64,000 nucleotides of DNA from Xylocopa sonorina (taxonomy: Eukaryota > Arthropoda > Insecta > Hymenoptera > Apidae). Shown piece by piece: positions 1-13,384 of this stretch. The translations under genes were made by a program, and so were the position numbers. The notes under the pieces are model-generated. The model worked only from the letters and a program-made list of their open reading frames with translations, ran no database searches and was not told the DNA's origin. The stretch is taken from contig NW_027490137.1 in assembly GCF_050948175.1 (NCBI RefSeq), positions 434,001-498,000 on the forward strand, in the 5' to 3' direction. Each line of letters starts with the position of its first letter. The stretch's first letter is position 1.

Positions 1-750
1 CTATGTTTCATGATAAGATATAATATATATCGTGCAGTGTTATGTATACCTCGTATACACTTTAAATGAATGTAAATGCGACACTTCCTTGCTAGGATGT
101 AGCGTTTGCAATTGTCTACGTAAGAAGCAATAGAGTTCTAGTGCTTCTCAAAACGCGATATCGCATCCCATTTCTATGTTTCATGATAATATATAATATA
201 CATTGTGGAGTGTTATGTATACCTCCTATTCACTTCAAAGGAATGTAAATGCGACACTTCCTTGCTAGGAAATAGCGTCTGCAGATATCTACGTATCGTA
301 GCAATAGAGTTCTAATGCTGCATAAAACGCGATATCGCATCTCATTTCTATGTATCATGATAGGATATAATATTCATTGTGCAGTGTTATGTATACCTCG
401 CATTCACTTCAAATGATTGTAAATGCGACACTTCCTTGCTAGGATATAGAGATGGCAGATGTCTACGTATCGAAGCAACAGAGTTCTAATGCTTCTTAAA
501 ACGAGATATCGCATCACATTTCTATGTTTTACGATAAGATATAATATTGATTGCGAAGTGTCACGTATACCTAGTATTCACTTCAAAATAATGTAAATGC
601 GACACTTCCTTGCTAGGAAATAGCGTTTGCAGATGTCTACGTATCGTAGCATTGAATTTCTAATGCTTCTCAAAACGCGATATCGCATCTCATTTCTATG
701 TTTCATGATAAGATATAATATTGATTGCGAAATGTCCTGTATACCACGCA

Positions 751-1792
751 TACACTTCAAATGAATGTAAATGCGACTCTTCCTTGCTAGGAAGTAGCGT
801 TTGCAGATGTCTACGTATCGAAGCAATAGATTTCTAATGCTTCTTAAATCGCGATATAGCAACTCACTTCTACGTTTCATGATAAGATATAATATTCATT
901 GTGCAGTGCTATGTATATCTCGTCTACACTTCAAATGAATGTAAATGCGACACTTCCCTCCTAGGATCTAGCGTTTGCAGATGTCTACGTATCGAGGCAA
1001 TAGTGTGCTAATGCTTCTTAAAGCGCCATATCGCACCACATTTCTATGTTTCATGATAAGATATAATATTCATTGCCAAGTGTCATGTATACCTCGTATT
1101 CCTTTCAAAAAAATGTAAGTGCGACACTTCCATGCAAGCAAGTAGCGTTTGCAGATGTCTACGTATCGAGCAATAGGATTCTAATGCTTCTGAAATCGCA
1201 ATATCGCATCTCATTTCTATGTTTCATGATAAGATATAATATACATCGTGCAGTGTTATGTATACCTCGTATACACTTCAAATGAATGTAAATGCGACTC
1301 TTCCTTGCTAGGAAGTAGCGTTTGCAGATGTCTACGTATCGAAGCAATAGATTTCTAATGCTTCTTAAATCGCGATATAGCAACTCACTTCTACGTTTCA
1401 TGATAAGATATAATATTCATTGTGCAGTGCTATGTATATCTCGTCTACACTTCAAATGAATGTAAATGCGACACTTCCCTCCTAGGATCTAGCGTTTGCA
1501 GATGTCTACGTATCGAGGCAATAGTGTGCTAATGCTTCTTAAAGCGCCATATCGCACCACATTTCTATGTTTCATGATAAGATATAATATACATTGCCAA
1601 GTGTCATGTACACCTCGTATTCCTTTCAAAAAAATGTAAGTGCGACACTTCCATGCTAGCAAGTAGCGTTTGCAGATGTCTACGTATCGAGCAATAGGAT
1701 TCTAATGCTTCTGAAATCGCAATATCGCATCTCATTTCTATGTTTCATGATAAGATATAATATACATCGTGCAGTGTTATGTATACCTCGTC
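751..1792 (+). repeat. Tandem duplication of a 3-monomer block (521 bp)
   Basis: Bases 751-1271 are repeated immediately as 1272-1792. I see about three differences, for example TCCATGCAAGC against TCCATGCTAGC. The period is 521 rather than 522 because both copies share a one-base loss in GTATCGAGCAATAGG. Relatives of these three monomers recur at about 8709-9120 and 14864-15290, so this trimer was copied both locally and at distance. Confidence 0.9.
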
Positions 1793-2417
1793 TACACTTC
1801 AAATGAATGTAAATGCGACACTTCCTTGCTAGGAAATAGCGTTTGCAGATGTCTACGTATCGTAGCAATAGATATCTAATGCTTCTTAAAACGCCATAGC
1901 GCATCTCATTTATATGTTTCATGATAAGATATAATATACATTGCGAATTGTTACTTATACCTCGCATGCAGTTCAAAAGAATGTAAGTGCGAGGCTTCCT
2001 TGCTACGAAATAGCGTCTGCAGAAGTCTCCCTATCGAAGCAATACAGTTCTAAATCTTCTTAAATCGCGATATCGCATCTCATTTCTATGTTTCATGATT
2101 AGATATAATATTCATTGTGGAGTGTTATGTATACCTCGTATTTACTTCAAAAGAATGTAAATTCGACACATCCTTGCTAGGAAATAGCGTTTGCAGATGT
2201 CTACGTATCGTAGCAATAGCGTTCTAATGCTTTTTAAATCGCCATAACTCATGTCATTTCTATGTTTCATGATAAGATATAATAATCATTGTGGAGTGTT
2301 AGGTATACCTCGTATTCACATCGAATGTATGTAAATGCGACTCTTCCTTGCTAGAAAATAGAGTTTGCAGATGTCTACGTAACGTAGCAATAAAGTTCTA
2401 ATGATTCTTCAAACGGG

Positions 2418-3579
2418 ATACCACGTCTCATTTCTATGTTTCATGACAAGATATAATATTCATAATGGAGTGTTATATAAACCTCGTATTCACATCAAAG
2501 GAATGAAAATGCGACACTTCCTCGCTCGGCAGTAGCGTTTGCAGATGTCTACGTATCGAAGAATTAGTGTTCTAATGCTTCTTAAAACGCAATAGCGCAT
2601 CTCATTTCTATGTTTCATGATAAGATATAATATTCATTGCGAAGTGTCATGTATACCTCGCATACACTTCGAATGAATGTAAATGCGACACTTCCATGCT
2701 AGGAAATAGCGTTTGCAGATGTCTACGTACCGAAGCAATAGATTTCTAATGCTTCTAAAAACGAGATATCGCATCTCATTTCTATGTATCATGGAAAGAT
2801 ACAATATTCACTGCGAAGTGTTAAGTATACCTCGTATTCACTTCCATAGAATGTAAATGCGACACTTCCTTGCTAGGAAATAGCGTCCACAGATGTCTAC
2901 ATATCGTAGCAATAGAGTTCTAATCCTTCTTAGAACGCGATATCGCATCTCATTTCTATGTTTCATGATAAGATATAATATTCATTGCGAATTTACATGT
3001 ATACCTCGCATTCACTTCAGAAGAATGTAAATGCGACACTTCCTTGCTAGAAAATAGCGTTTCCAGATTTCTGCGTACCGTAGCAATAGTGTTCTAATGC
3101 TTCTGAAACGCGATACCGCATCTCATTTCTATGTTTCATGATAAGATATAATATTCGTTCTGAAGTGTCACTTTTACCTCGCATACACTTCAAATGAATG
3201 TAAATGCAACACTTCCTTGCTAGGAAATAGCGTTCGCAGATGTCTAGGTATCGTAGCAATAGACTTCTAATGCTTCTTAAAACGAGATATCGCATCTGAT
3301 TTCTATGTGTCATAATGAGATATAATGTTCATGGCGAAGTGTCATGGGTACCTCGCATACACATCAAATGAATGTAACAGCAACACTTCCTTCCTAGGAA
3401 ATAGTGTGTGCAGAAGTCTACGTATCGTGGCAATAGAGTTCTAATGCTTCTTAGATCGCGATATTGCATCTCATTTCTATGTTTCATGATAAGATATAAT
3501 ATACATTGCGAAGTTTTATGTATTCCTCGCATACACTACAAATGAATGTAAATGAGACACTTCCTTGCTAGGAAATAGC
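2418..3579 (+). repeat. 8-monomer-offset duplication, copy 1
   Basis: This segment recurs at 3809-4970, a constant offset of 1391 bp (8 x 174 minus 1). The start is marked by ATACCACGTCTCA in both copies, and CCTCGCTCGG (2520 and 3911) is a clear anchor. I counted about six substitutions over roughly 1160 bp. Similarity stops after AATGAGACACTTCC, where this copy continues TCTGCAGATGACTTCG. Confidence 0.9.
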
Positions 3580-3808
3580 GTCTGCAGATGACTTCGAATC
3601 GTAGCAAAGGAATTCTAATGCTTCTTAAAACGAGATATTGCATCTCAATCCTATGATTTACGATAAGATATAATATTCATTGCGGTGTGTCATGTATACC
3701 TCGTTTTCTCTTCAAAAGAATGTAAATGAGACACTTCCTTGCTAGAAAGTAGCGTTTGCAGATGTCTACGTATCGAAGCAATAGAGTTCTAATGCTTCTT
3801 AAATCGCC
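3580..3808 (+). repeat. Divergent monomers between the two 8-mer copies
   Basis: About 1.3 satellite units separating the duplicated blocks. They are ordinary monomer sequence with no non-satellite DNA. Together with copy 1 they form one 1391-bp period, so the tandem higher-order unit is eight monomers of which nearly seven remain near-identical. Confidence 0.85.
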
Positions 3809-4970
3809 ATACCACGTCTCATTTCTATGTTTCATGACAAGATATAATATTCATAATGGAGTGTTATATAAACCTCGTATTCACATCAAAGGAATGAAAA
3901 TGCGACACTTCCTCGCTCGGCAGTAGCGTTTGCAGATGTCTACGTATCGAAGAATTAATGTTCTAATGCTTCTTAAAACGCAATAGCGCATCTCATTTCT
4001 ATGTTTCATGATAAGATATAATATTCATTGCGAAGTGTCATGCATACCTCGCATACACTTCGAATGAATGTAAATGCGACACTTCCATGCTAGGAAATAG
4101 CGTTTGCAGATGTCTACGTACCGAAGCAATAGATTTCTAATGCTTCTAAAAACGAGATATCGCATCTCATTCCTATGTATCATGGAAAGATACAATATTC
4201 ACTGCGAAGTGTTAAGTATACCTCGTATTCACTTCCATAGAATGTAAATGCGACACTTCCTTGCTAGGAAATAGCGTCCACAGATGTCTACATATCGTAG
4301 CAATAGAGTTCTAATCCTTCTTAGAACGCGATATCGCATCTCATTTCTATGTTTCATGATAAGATATAATATTCATTGCGAATTTACATGTATACCTCGC
4401 ATTCACTTCAGAAGAATGTAAATGCGACACTTCCTTGCTAGAAAATAGCGTTTCCAGATTTCTGCGTACCGTAGCAATAGTGTTCTAATGCTTCTGAAAC
4501 GCGATACCGCATCTCATTTCTATGTTTCATGATAAGATATAATATTCGTTCTGAAGTGTCACTTTTACCTCGCATACACTTCAAATGAATGTAAATGCAA
4601 CACTTCCTTGCTAGGAAATAGCGTTCGCAGATGTCTACGTATCGTAGCAATAGACTTCTAATGCTTCTTAAAACGAGATATCGCATCTGATTTCTATGTG
4701 TCATAATGAGATATAATGTTCATGGCGAAGTGTCATGGGTACCTCGCATACACATCAAATGAATGTAACAGCGACACTTCCTTCCTAGGAAATAGTGTGT
4801 GCAGAAGTCTACGTATCGTGGCAATAGAGTTCTAATGCTTCTTAGATCGCGATATTGCATCTCATTTCTATGTTTCATGATAAGATATAATATTCATTGC
4901 GAAGTTTTATGTATTCCTCGCATACACTACAAATGAATGTAAATGAGACACTTCCTTGCTAGGAAATAGC
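3809..4970 (+). repeat. 8-monomer-offset duplication, copy 2
   Basis: This is the second copy of 2418-3579. Differences seen include CTACGTATCG here for CTAGGTATCG in copy 1, and ACAGCGACAC for ACAGCAACAC. After 4970 the sequence diverges into GTTTGCAGATGTCTACGTAT. The near-identity contrasts with flanking monomers that differ from each other by many substitutions, pointing to a recent exchange event. Confidence 0.9.
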
Positions 4971-7900
4971 GTTTGCAGATGTCTACGTATCCAAGCAATA
5001 GAGTTCCACGCTTCTTAAAACGTAAAATCGCATATCCTTTCTATGTTTCGTGACAAGATATAATATACATTGTGCAGTGTCATGTATACCTCGTATTCAC
5101 CTCAAAAGAATGTAAATGCGACACTTCCTTGCTAGGAAATATCGTTTGCAGATGCCTACATATCGAAGCAATAGAGTTCTAATGCTGCTTAAATCGCCAT
5201 ATCACATCTCATTTTTATGTTTCGTGATAAGATTTAATATTCATTGTGCAGTGTCATGTATATCTCGTATTCACCTCAAAAGAATGTAAGTGCGACACTT
5301 CCTTGCTATTAAATAGCGTTTGCAGATGTCTCCGTATCGAAGCAATAGCGTTCCAATGCTTCTCATATCGTGATATCGCATGCCATTCCTATATTTCATG
5401 ACACGATATAATATTCATTGTGGAGTGTTATGTATACCTCGTATTCACTTCAAAAGAATGTAAGTGCGACTCTTTCTTGCAATTAAATAGCTTTTGCAGA
5501 TGTCTACGTATCGTAGCAACAGTGTTCTAATGCTTCTTAAAACACGGTATCGCATCTCCTTTCTATGTTTCGTGATAAGATATAATATTCATTGCGAGGT
5601 GTCATGTGTACCTCGTATTCTCTTCAAGTGAATGTAATTGCGACACTTCCGTCCGAGGAAATAGCGTTTGCAGATTTCTACGTATCGAAGCAATTGAGTT
5701 CTAATGCTTCTTAAAACGAGATATCGCATCTCATTGCTATGTTTCATGATAAGATATAATATTCATTCTGGAGTGTCATGTATACTTCGTATTCACTTCA
5801 AAAGAATGTACATGCGGCACTTCCTTGCTAGGATGTAGCGTTTGCAGATGTCTACGAATCGAAGCAATAGGGTTCCAATGCATCTCAAATCGCGATATCG
5901 CATCTCATTTCTATGTTTCATGAAAAGATATAATATTCATTGTGGAGTGTTACGTATACCTCGTATTCACTGTAAAAGAATGTAAATGCGATACATCCTT
6001 GCTAGGAAATAGCGTCTGCTAATATCTACGTATCGTAGCAATAGAGTTCTAATGCGTATTAAATCGTCATATCGCATCCCATTTCTATGTTTCATGATAA
6101 GATATAATATTCATTGTGCAGTGTTATGTATACCCCGTATTAACATCAAAAGAATGTAAATACGACACTTCCTTGCATGGAAATAGCGTTTGCAGATGTC
6201 TACTTATCGTAGCAAGAGGGTTCTAATGCTTCTCAAAACGCGATATCGCATGTCAATTCTATGTTTCATGATAAGATATAACATTCATTGTGGAGTGTTA
6301 TGTATACCTCGTATTCACTTCAAAAGAATGTAAATGCGACACTTCCTTGCTACGAAATAGCGTCTGCAGATGTCTACCTATCGTAGCAACATAGTTCTAA
6401 TGCTTCTGAAAACGAGATATCGCATCTCATTTCCATGTTCCGTGATAAGATATAATATTCATTGTGTAGTGTAATGTATACCTCGTATTCACTTCAATAG
6501 AATGTAAATGCGGCACTTCCTTGCTAGGAAATAGCGTTTGCTGATGTCGCCGTATCGAAGCAATTGTGTTCTAATGCATCATAAATCGCAATATCGCATC
6601 TCATTTCTATGTTTCCTGGAAAGATATAATATTCATTGCGAAGTGTCATGTATACCTCGTATTCACTTCAAAAGAATGTAAATGCGACACTTCCTTCCTA
6701 GGAAATAGCGTTTGCAGATGTCAACGTATCGAAGCAACAGTGTTCTAAGGCTTCATTAAACACGATATCGCATCTCATTTCTATGTTTCATGATAAGATA
6801 TAATATTCATTGTGCAGTGTTATGTATACCCCGTATTCACTTCAAAAGAATCTAAATACGACAATTCCTTCCTAGGAAATAGCTTCTGCAGATGCCTATG
6901 AATCGTAGCAATAGAGTTCTAATGCTTCTTAAAACGCGATATCGCATCTCATTTCTATGTTTCATGACAAGATATAATATTTATTGTGCAGTGTTATGTA
7001 TACCACGTATTCACTTCAATAGAATGTAAATGCGACACTTCCTTGATAGGAAATGGCGTTTGCAGATTTCTACGAATCGAAGCAATAGAATTCTAATGCT
7101 TCTCATATCGTTATATCGCATCTCATTTCTATGTTACATGATAAGATATAATTTTCATTACGAAGTGTCATGTATACCTCGTACTGACTTGATAAGAATG
7201 TAAATGCGACACTTCCTTGCTAGAAATAGCGTTTGCAGATGTCTACGTATCGTAGAATTAGAGTTCGAATGCTTCTTAAATCGCAATATCGCATCTCATT
7301 TCTATGTTTCATGATAAGATATAATATTCAATGTTCAGTGATATGTATACCTCGTCCACACTTCAAACGAATGTAAATCCGACACTTCCTTGCTAGGAGA
7401 TAGCGTTTGCAGACGTCTACGTATCGAAGCAATAGACTTCTAATGCTTTTTAAATCGCAATATCACATCTCATTTCTCTGTTTCATGATAAGGTATAATT
7501 TTCATTGCGATTTGTCATGTATACCTCGCATTCACTCAAAGAGAATGTAAATGCGACACTTCCTTGCTAGGAAATAACGTTTTCTGATGTCTACGTATCG
7601 TAGCAATAGAGTTCTAATGCTTCTTAAAACGCGTTATCGCATCTCACTTCTATGTTTCATAATAAGATATAATTTTCATTGCGAAGTGTCACGAATACCT
7701 CGTACTCACATCAAAAGAATGTAAATGCGACACTTCCTTGCTAGGAAATAGCGTTTGCAGATGTCTGCGTATCGAAGCAATAGATTTCTAATGCCTTTTA
7801 AATCCCGATATCGCATCTCATTTCTATGTTTCATGCGAAGATATAACATTCATTGTGGAGTGTTATATATACCTCGTATTGACTTCAAATGAATGTAAAT

Positions 7901-8708
7901 GCGACACATCGTTCATAGGATATAGCGTTTGTAGACGTCTCCGTACCGTAGCAATAGAGTTCTAATCCTTCTTAGAACGCGATATCGCACCTTATTACTA
8001 TGTTTCATGTTAAGATGCAATATTCATTGCGAAGTGTCATGTATATCTCGCAACACTTCAAATGAATGTAAATGTGATACTTCCCCGCTAGGAAATAGCG
8101 CTGCCAGATGTCTATGTATCGAAGCAATAGAGTTCTAATGCTTCTTAAACCGTGATGTGGCATTTCATTTCTATGTTTCGTGATAAGGTACAACAATCAT
8201 CGTGGAGTGTTATGTATACCTCGCATTCACTTCAAATGATTGTAAATGCGACACTTCCTTGCTACGATATAGCGATGGCAGATGTCTACGCATCGAAGCA
8301 ACAGAGTTCTAATGCTTCTTAAAACGAGATATCGCATCACATTTCTATGTTTTACGATAAGAAATAATATTCATTGCGAAGTGTCACGTATGCCTCGTAT
8401 TCACTTCAAAAGAATGTAAATGCGACACTTCCTTCCTAGGAAATAGCGTCTGCAGATATCTACGTACCGTAGCAATAGAGTTCTAATGCTGCTTAAAACG
8501 CGATATCGCATCTCCTTTTTATGTATCATGATAAGATATAATATTCATTGTGCAGTGTTATGTATACCTCGCATTCCCTTCAAATGGTTGTAAATGCGAC
8601 ACTTCCTTGCTAGGATATAACGATGACAGATGTCTACGTATCGAAGCAACAGAGTTCTAGTGCTTCTTAAAACGAGATATCGCATCACATTTCTATGTTT
8701 TACGATAA
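4971..8708 (+). repeat. Divergent monomers without clear higher-order order
   Basis: About 21 units in register. Neighbouring units differ at many scattered sites, mostly in unit positions 31-72 and 130-155. I saw no large local duplication. The units around 5000-5220, with the AATATACATTGTGCAGTGTC marker, resemble those at 17588-17808 (offset 12588), showing exchange at distance. No gene or foreign DNA is visible. Confidence 0.85.
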
Positions 8709-10455
8709 GATATAATATTCATTGTGCAGTGCTATGTATATCTCGTCTACACTTCAAATGAATGTAAATGCGACACTTCCCTGCTAGGAACTAGCGCTTG
8801 GAGATGTCTACGTATCGAGGCAATAGTGTTTTAGTGCTGCTTAAAGCGCCATATCGCACCACATTTCTATGTTTCATGATAAGATATAATATTCATTGCC
8901 AAGTGTCATGTATACCTCGTATTCCTTTCAAAAAAATGTAAGTGCGACACTTCCATGCTAGGAAGTAGCGTTTGAAGATGTCTACGTATCGAGCAATAGG
9001 ATTCTAATGCTTCTGAAATCGCAATATCGTATCTCATTTCTATGTTTCATAATAAGATACAATATACATCGTGCAGTGTTATGTATACCTCGTATACACT
9101 TCAAATGAATGTAAATGCGACACTTCCTTGCTAGGAAGTAGCGTTTGCAATTGTCTACGAAAGAAGCAATAGAGTTCTAGTGCTTCTCAAAATGCTATAT
9201 CGCATCACATTCCTATGTTTCATGATAGTATATAATATTCATTGTGGAGTGTTATATATACCTCCGATTCACTTCAAAGGAATGTAAATGCGACACTTCC
9301 TTGCTAGGAAATAGCGTCTGCAGATATCTACGTATCCTAGCAATAGAGTTCTAATGCTGCTTAAAACGCGATATCGCATCTCATTTCTATGTATCATGAT
9401 AAGATATAATATTCATTGTGCAATGTTATGTATACCTCTCGTTCACTTCAAAAGAATGTAAATGCGACACTTCCTTGCTAGGAAATAGCGTTTACAGATC
9501 TCTACGTCTCGTACCAATAGAGTTCGAATGCTTCTCAAAACGCGATATCGCATCACATTTCTATGTTTCATGATAAGATATAATACTCTTTGCGAAGTGT
9601 TATGTATTCCTCGTCTACACTTCAAATGAATGTAAATACGACACTTCTTTGCTAGGAAATAGTGCTTCCAGATATCTACGTACCGAAGGAGTAGAGTTCT
9701 AATGCTTCTTAAAACGAGATATCTCATCTCATTTCTATGTTTCATGACAAGATAAAATATTCATTGCGAATTGTCATGCATTCCTCGTATTCACTTCAAA
9801 CGAATGTAAATGCGACACTTCCTTGCTATTAAATAGCGTTTGCAGATGTCTACTTATCGTAGCAATAGTGCTGTAATGCTTCCTAATTCGCGATATCGCA
9901 TGTCATTTCTATGGTTCATGATGAGATATAATGTTCATTGCGAAGTGTATTGTATACCTCGTATTCATTTCAAGAGAATGTAAATGCGACGCTCTCTTGC
10001 TAGGAAATAGTGTTTCTACATGTCTACGTATCGGAACAATAGAGTTCTAATGCTTCTTAACTCGCGATATCGCATCACATTTCTATGCTTCACGGTAAGG
10101 TATAATATTAATTGCGAAGTGTCATGTATACCACGTATTCACTTCAAAAGAGTGTACATGCGATAATTCCTTGCTAGGAAATGGCGTTTCCAGATGACTA
10201 CATATCGAAACAATACAGTTCTAATGCATCGTAAAACGAGATGTCGCATCTCATTTCTAAGTTTCGTGATAAGATATAATATTCATTGCGAAGTGTCACC
10301 TATACCTCGAATACACTTCAAATGAATGTAAATTCGACACTTCCCTGCTATTATATGGCGTTTGCAGATGTCTACACACCGTAGCAATAGAGTTCTAAAG
10401 CTTCTTAAAACAAGATATCGCACCTCCTTTCCATGTTTCATGATAAGATATAATA
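8709..10455 (+). repeat. Long-range duplicated block, copy 1 (about 10 monomers)
   Basis: Bases from about 8709 to 9595 match 14864-15750 at offset 6155. Bases from about 9595 to 10455 match 16272-17133 at offset 6677. The two offsets differ by exactly 522 bp, three monomers. Anchors are GCTATGTATATCTCG (8731 and 14886) and TATGTATTCC followed by TCGTCTACAC (9601 and 16278). The two parts are contiguous here, so this is either the ancestral or the deleted arrangement. Confidence 0.85.
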
Positions 10456-13315
10456 TTTATTGCGTAGTGTCATGAATACATCGTATTCACTTCAAAAGAA
10501 TGTAAATGCGACACTACCTTGCTAGGAAATAGCGATTGCAGATGCCTACGTACCGAAGAAATAGAGTTCTAATGCTTCTTGGAACGGGATATCGCATCTC
10601 ATTTCTATGTTTCATGATAACATATAATATTCATTGCGAAGTGCTATGTATACCTCGCATTCACTTCAAATGAATGTAAATGCGACACTTCCTTGCTAGG
10701 AAGTAGCTATTGCAGATGTCTACGTATCGAAGCAATAGAGTTCCAATGCTTCTTAAAACGCGATATCACATCTCATTTCTTTGTTTTATGATAAGATATA
10801 ATATTCATTGCGTAGTATCATGTATACCACGTTTTCGCTTCAAAAGAATGTAAATCCGAAACTTCCTTGCTAAGAAATAGAGATGGCAGATGTCTACGTA
10901 TCGAAGCAACAGAGTTCTAATGCTTCTTAAAACGCGAAATCGCTCCTCATTTCTGTGCTTCATGATAAGATGTAATATTCATTGTGGAGTGTTATGTATA
11001 CCTCGTCTACACTTCCTAGGAATGTAAATGCGTCACTTCCTTGCTTGGAAATAGAGTTTGCAGATGTCTACGTATCGACGCAATAGAGTTCTAATGCTTC
11101 TTAAATCGCCATATTGCATCTCATTTCTATGTTTCATGATAAGATTTAATATTCATTGTTAAAAGTTATGTATACCTCGTATTCACTTCAAAAGAATGTA
11201 AATGCGACACTTCCTTCCTAGAAAATAGCGTTTGCAGATTTCAGCGTATCCTAGCATTAGATTTCAATTGCATCCCAAAACGTGATATCGCATCTCATTT
11301 CTATGTTTCACGATAAGATACAATACTTATTGCGAAGTGTCACGTATACATCGCATACACTTCAAATGAATGTAAATGCGAATCTTCCTTGCTAGGAAAT
11401 AGCGTTTGCAGACGTCTAGGTATCGAAGCAATAGAGTTCTAATGCTTCGTGAAACGGGATATCGCATCTCATTTCTATGTTTCATGATAAGATATAATAT
11501 TCATTGCGAAGTTTCATGTATTCCTCGTATTCACTTCAAATGAATGTAAATGCGACACTTCCTTGCTAGGAAATAGCGATTGCAGATGTCTACGTATCGA
11601 AGCAATAGAGTTCTAATGCTTCTTGAAACGGGATATCGCATCTCAATTCTATGCTTCATGATAAGAAATAATATTCATTGCGAAGTTTCATGTATTCCTC
11701 GTATCCACTTCAAATGAATGTAAATGCGACACTTCCTTGCTAGGAAATAGAGTTTGCAGATGTCTACGTATCGAAGCAATAAAGTTCTAATGCATCTTAC
11801 ATCGCGATATCGCATCTCATTTATATGTTTCATGATAATATATAATATTCATTGTGCATTGTTATTTATACCTGGCATTCACTTCAAAAGAATGTAAATG
11901 CGACACTTCCTTGCTAGGAAATAGCGTTTGCAGATGTCTACGTATCGAAGCAATAGAGTTCCAATGCTTCTTAAAACGCGATATCACATCTCATTTCTTT
12001 GTTTTATGATAAGATATAATATTCATTGCGTAGTATCATGTATACCACGTTTTCGCTTCAAAAGAATGTAAATCCGAAACTTCCTTGCTAAGAAATAGAG
12101 ATGGCAGATGTCTACGTGTCGAAGCAGTAGAGTTCTAGTGCATCCTAAAACTTGATATCGCATCACATTTCTATGTCTTATGATAAGATATAGTATTTAT
12201 TGCGAAGTGTTATGTGTTTCTCGTCGACACTTCAATTGAATGTAAATGCGACACTTCCTTTCTAGGAAAATACGTTTCCAGATGTCTACGTATCGAAGCA
12301 ATAGAGTACTAATGCCTCTTAAAACGCGATATCGCATCTCATTGCTACGTTGCATGATAAGATATAATATTCATAGCGAAGTGTCATGTATACCTCGCAT
12401 AAACTTCAAATGAATGTAAATGCGACACATCCTTGATAGGAAATAGCGTTTGCAGATTTCTACGAATCGGAGCAATAGAATTCTAATGCTTCTTATATCG
12501 TCATATCGCATCTCATTTCTATGTTACATGATAAGATATAATATTCATTGCGAAGTTTCATGTGTTCCTCGTATTCACTTCAAATGAATGTAAATGCGAC
12601 ACTTCCTTTCTAGGAAATAGCGTTTGCAGTTGTCTACGTATCGAAGCAAAAGAGTTCTAATGCTTCTTAAAACGAGATATCGCATCTCATTCCTATGTTT
12701 CATGGTAAGATATATTATTCATTGCGAAGTATCACATATACATCGGATACACTTCAAATGAATGTAAATGCGACATTTCCTTGCTAGGAAATAGCGTTTG
12801 GAGATGTCTACGTATCATAGCAATAGAGTTCTGATGCTTCTTAAAACGCGATATCGCATATCATTTCTATGTTTCGTGATAAGATATAATATTCATTGCG
12901 AAGTGTAGTGTATACCTCGTATTCACTTCAAAAGAATGTAAATGCGACTCTTGCTTGCAAGGAAGTAGCGTTTGCAGATATCTACGTATCGTTGCAATAG
13001 AGTTCTAATGCTTCTAAAATCGCCATATCGCATCTCATTTCTATGTTTCGTATTAAGATACATCATTCATTGTGCAGTGTTATGTATACCTCGTATTCAC
13101 TTCAAATGAATGTAAATGCGACACTTCCTTTCTAGGAAATAGCGTTTGCAGATGTCTACGTATCGTAGCAATAGTGTTCTGATGCTTCCTAAAACGCGAT
13201 ATCGCATCTCATTTCTGTGTTTCATGATAAGATATGATATTCATTGCCAAGTGGCATGTATACCTCGCATACACTTCAAATGAATGTAAATGCGACACTT
13301 CCTTGCTAGGAAATA
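10456..13315 (+). repeat. Monomers with a 7-mer offset duplication
   Basis: This is satellite sequence in register. A stretch at about 10690-10900 recurs at 11908-12118, an offset of exactly 1218 bp (7 x 174), marked by TTCCAATGCTTC at 10741 and 11959 and by CCGAAACTTCCTTGC. Two adjacent units at about 11511 and 11685 share the GAAGTTTCATGTATTCCTCG type. The units at 12121-12360 have relatives at 43150-43410. Confidence 0.8.
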
Positions 13316-13384
13316 GCGTTTGCAGTTGTCTACGTGTCGAAGCAATAGAGATCTAATGCTTCTTAAAACGCGCCTTCGCACGTT
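13316..13384 (+). repeat. 69-bp partial monomer (register break)
   Basis: GCGTTTGCAG begins at 13316 and GCGTTT begins again at 13385, 69 bases later instead of 174. The piece runs from the GCGTTTGCAG box to CGCGCCTTCGCACGTT, so about 105 bp of a unit is missing. The spacing between unit starts here is 242 bp (13215 to 13457). This accounts for the non-integer part of the offsets between blocks on either side of it. Confidence 0.9.

Noticed and set aside
1..200. GATATAATATT as a bacterial -10 promoter or TATA box
   Set aside because: It recurs in nearly every unit, has no partner -35 element at constant good match and no gene downstream. It is simply part of the AT-rich conserved box.
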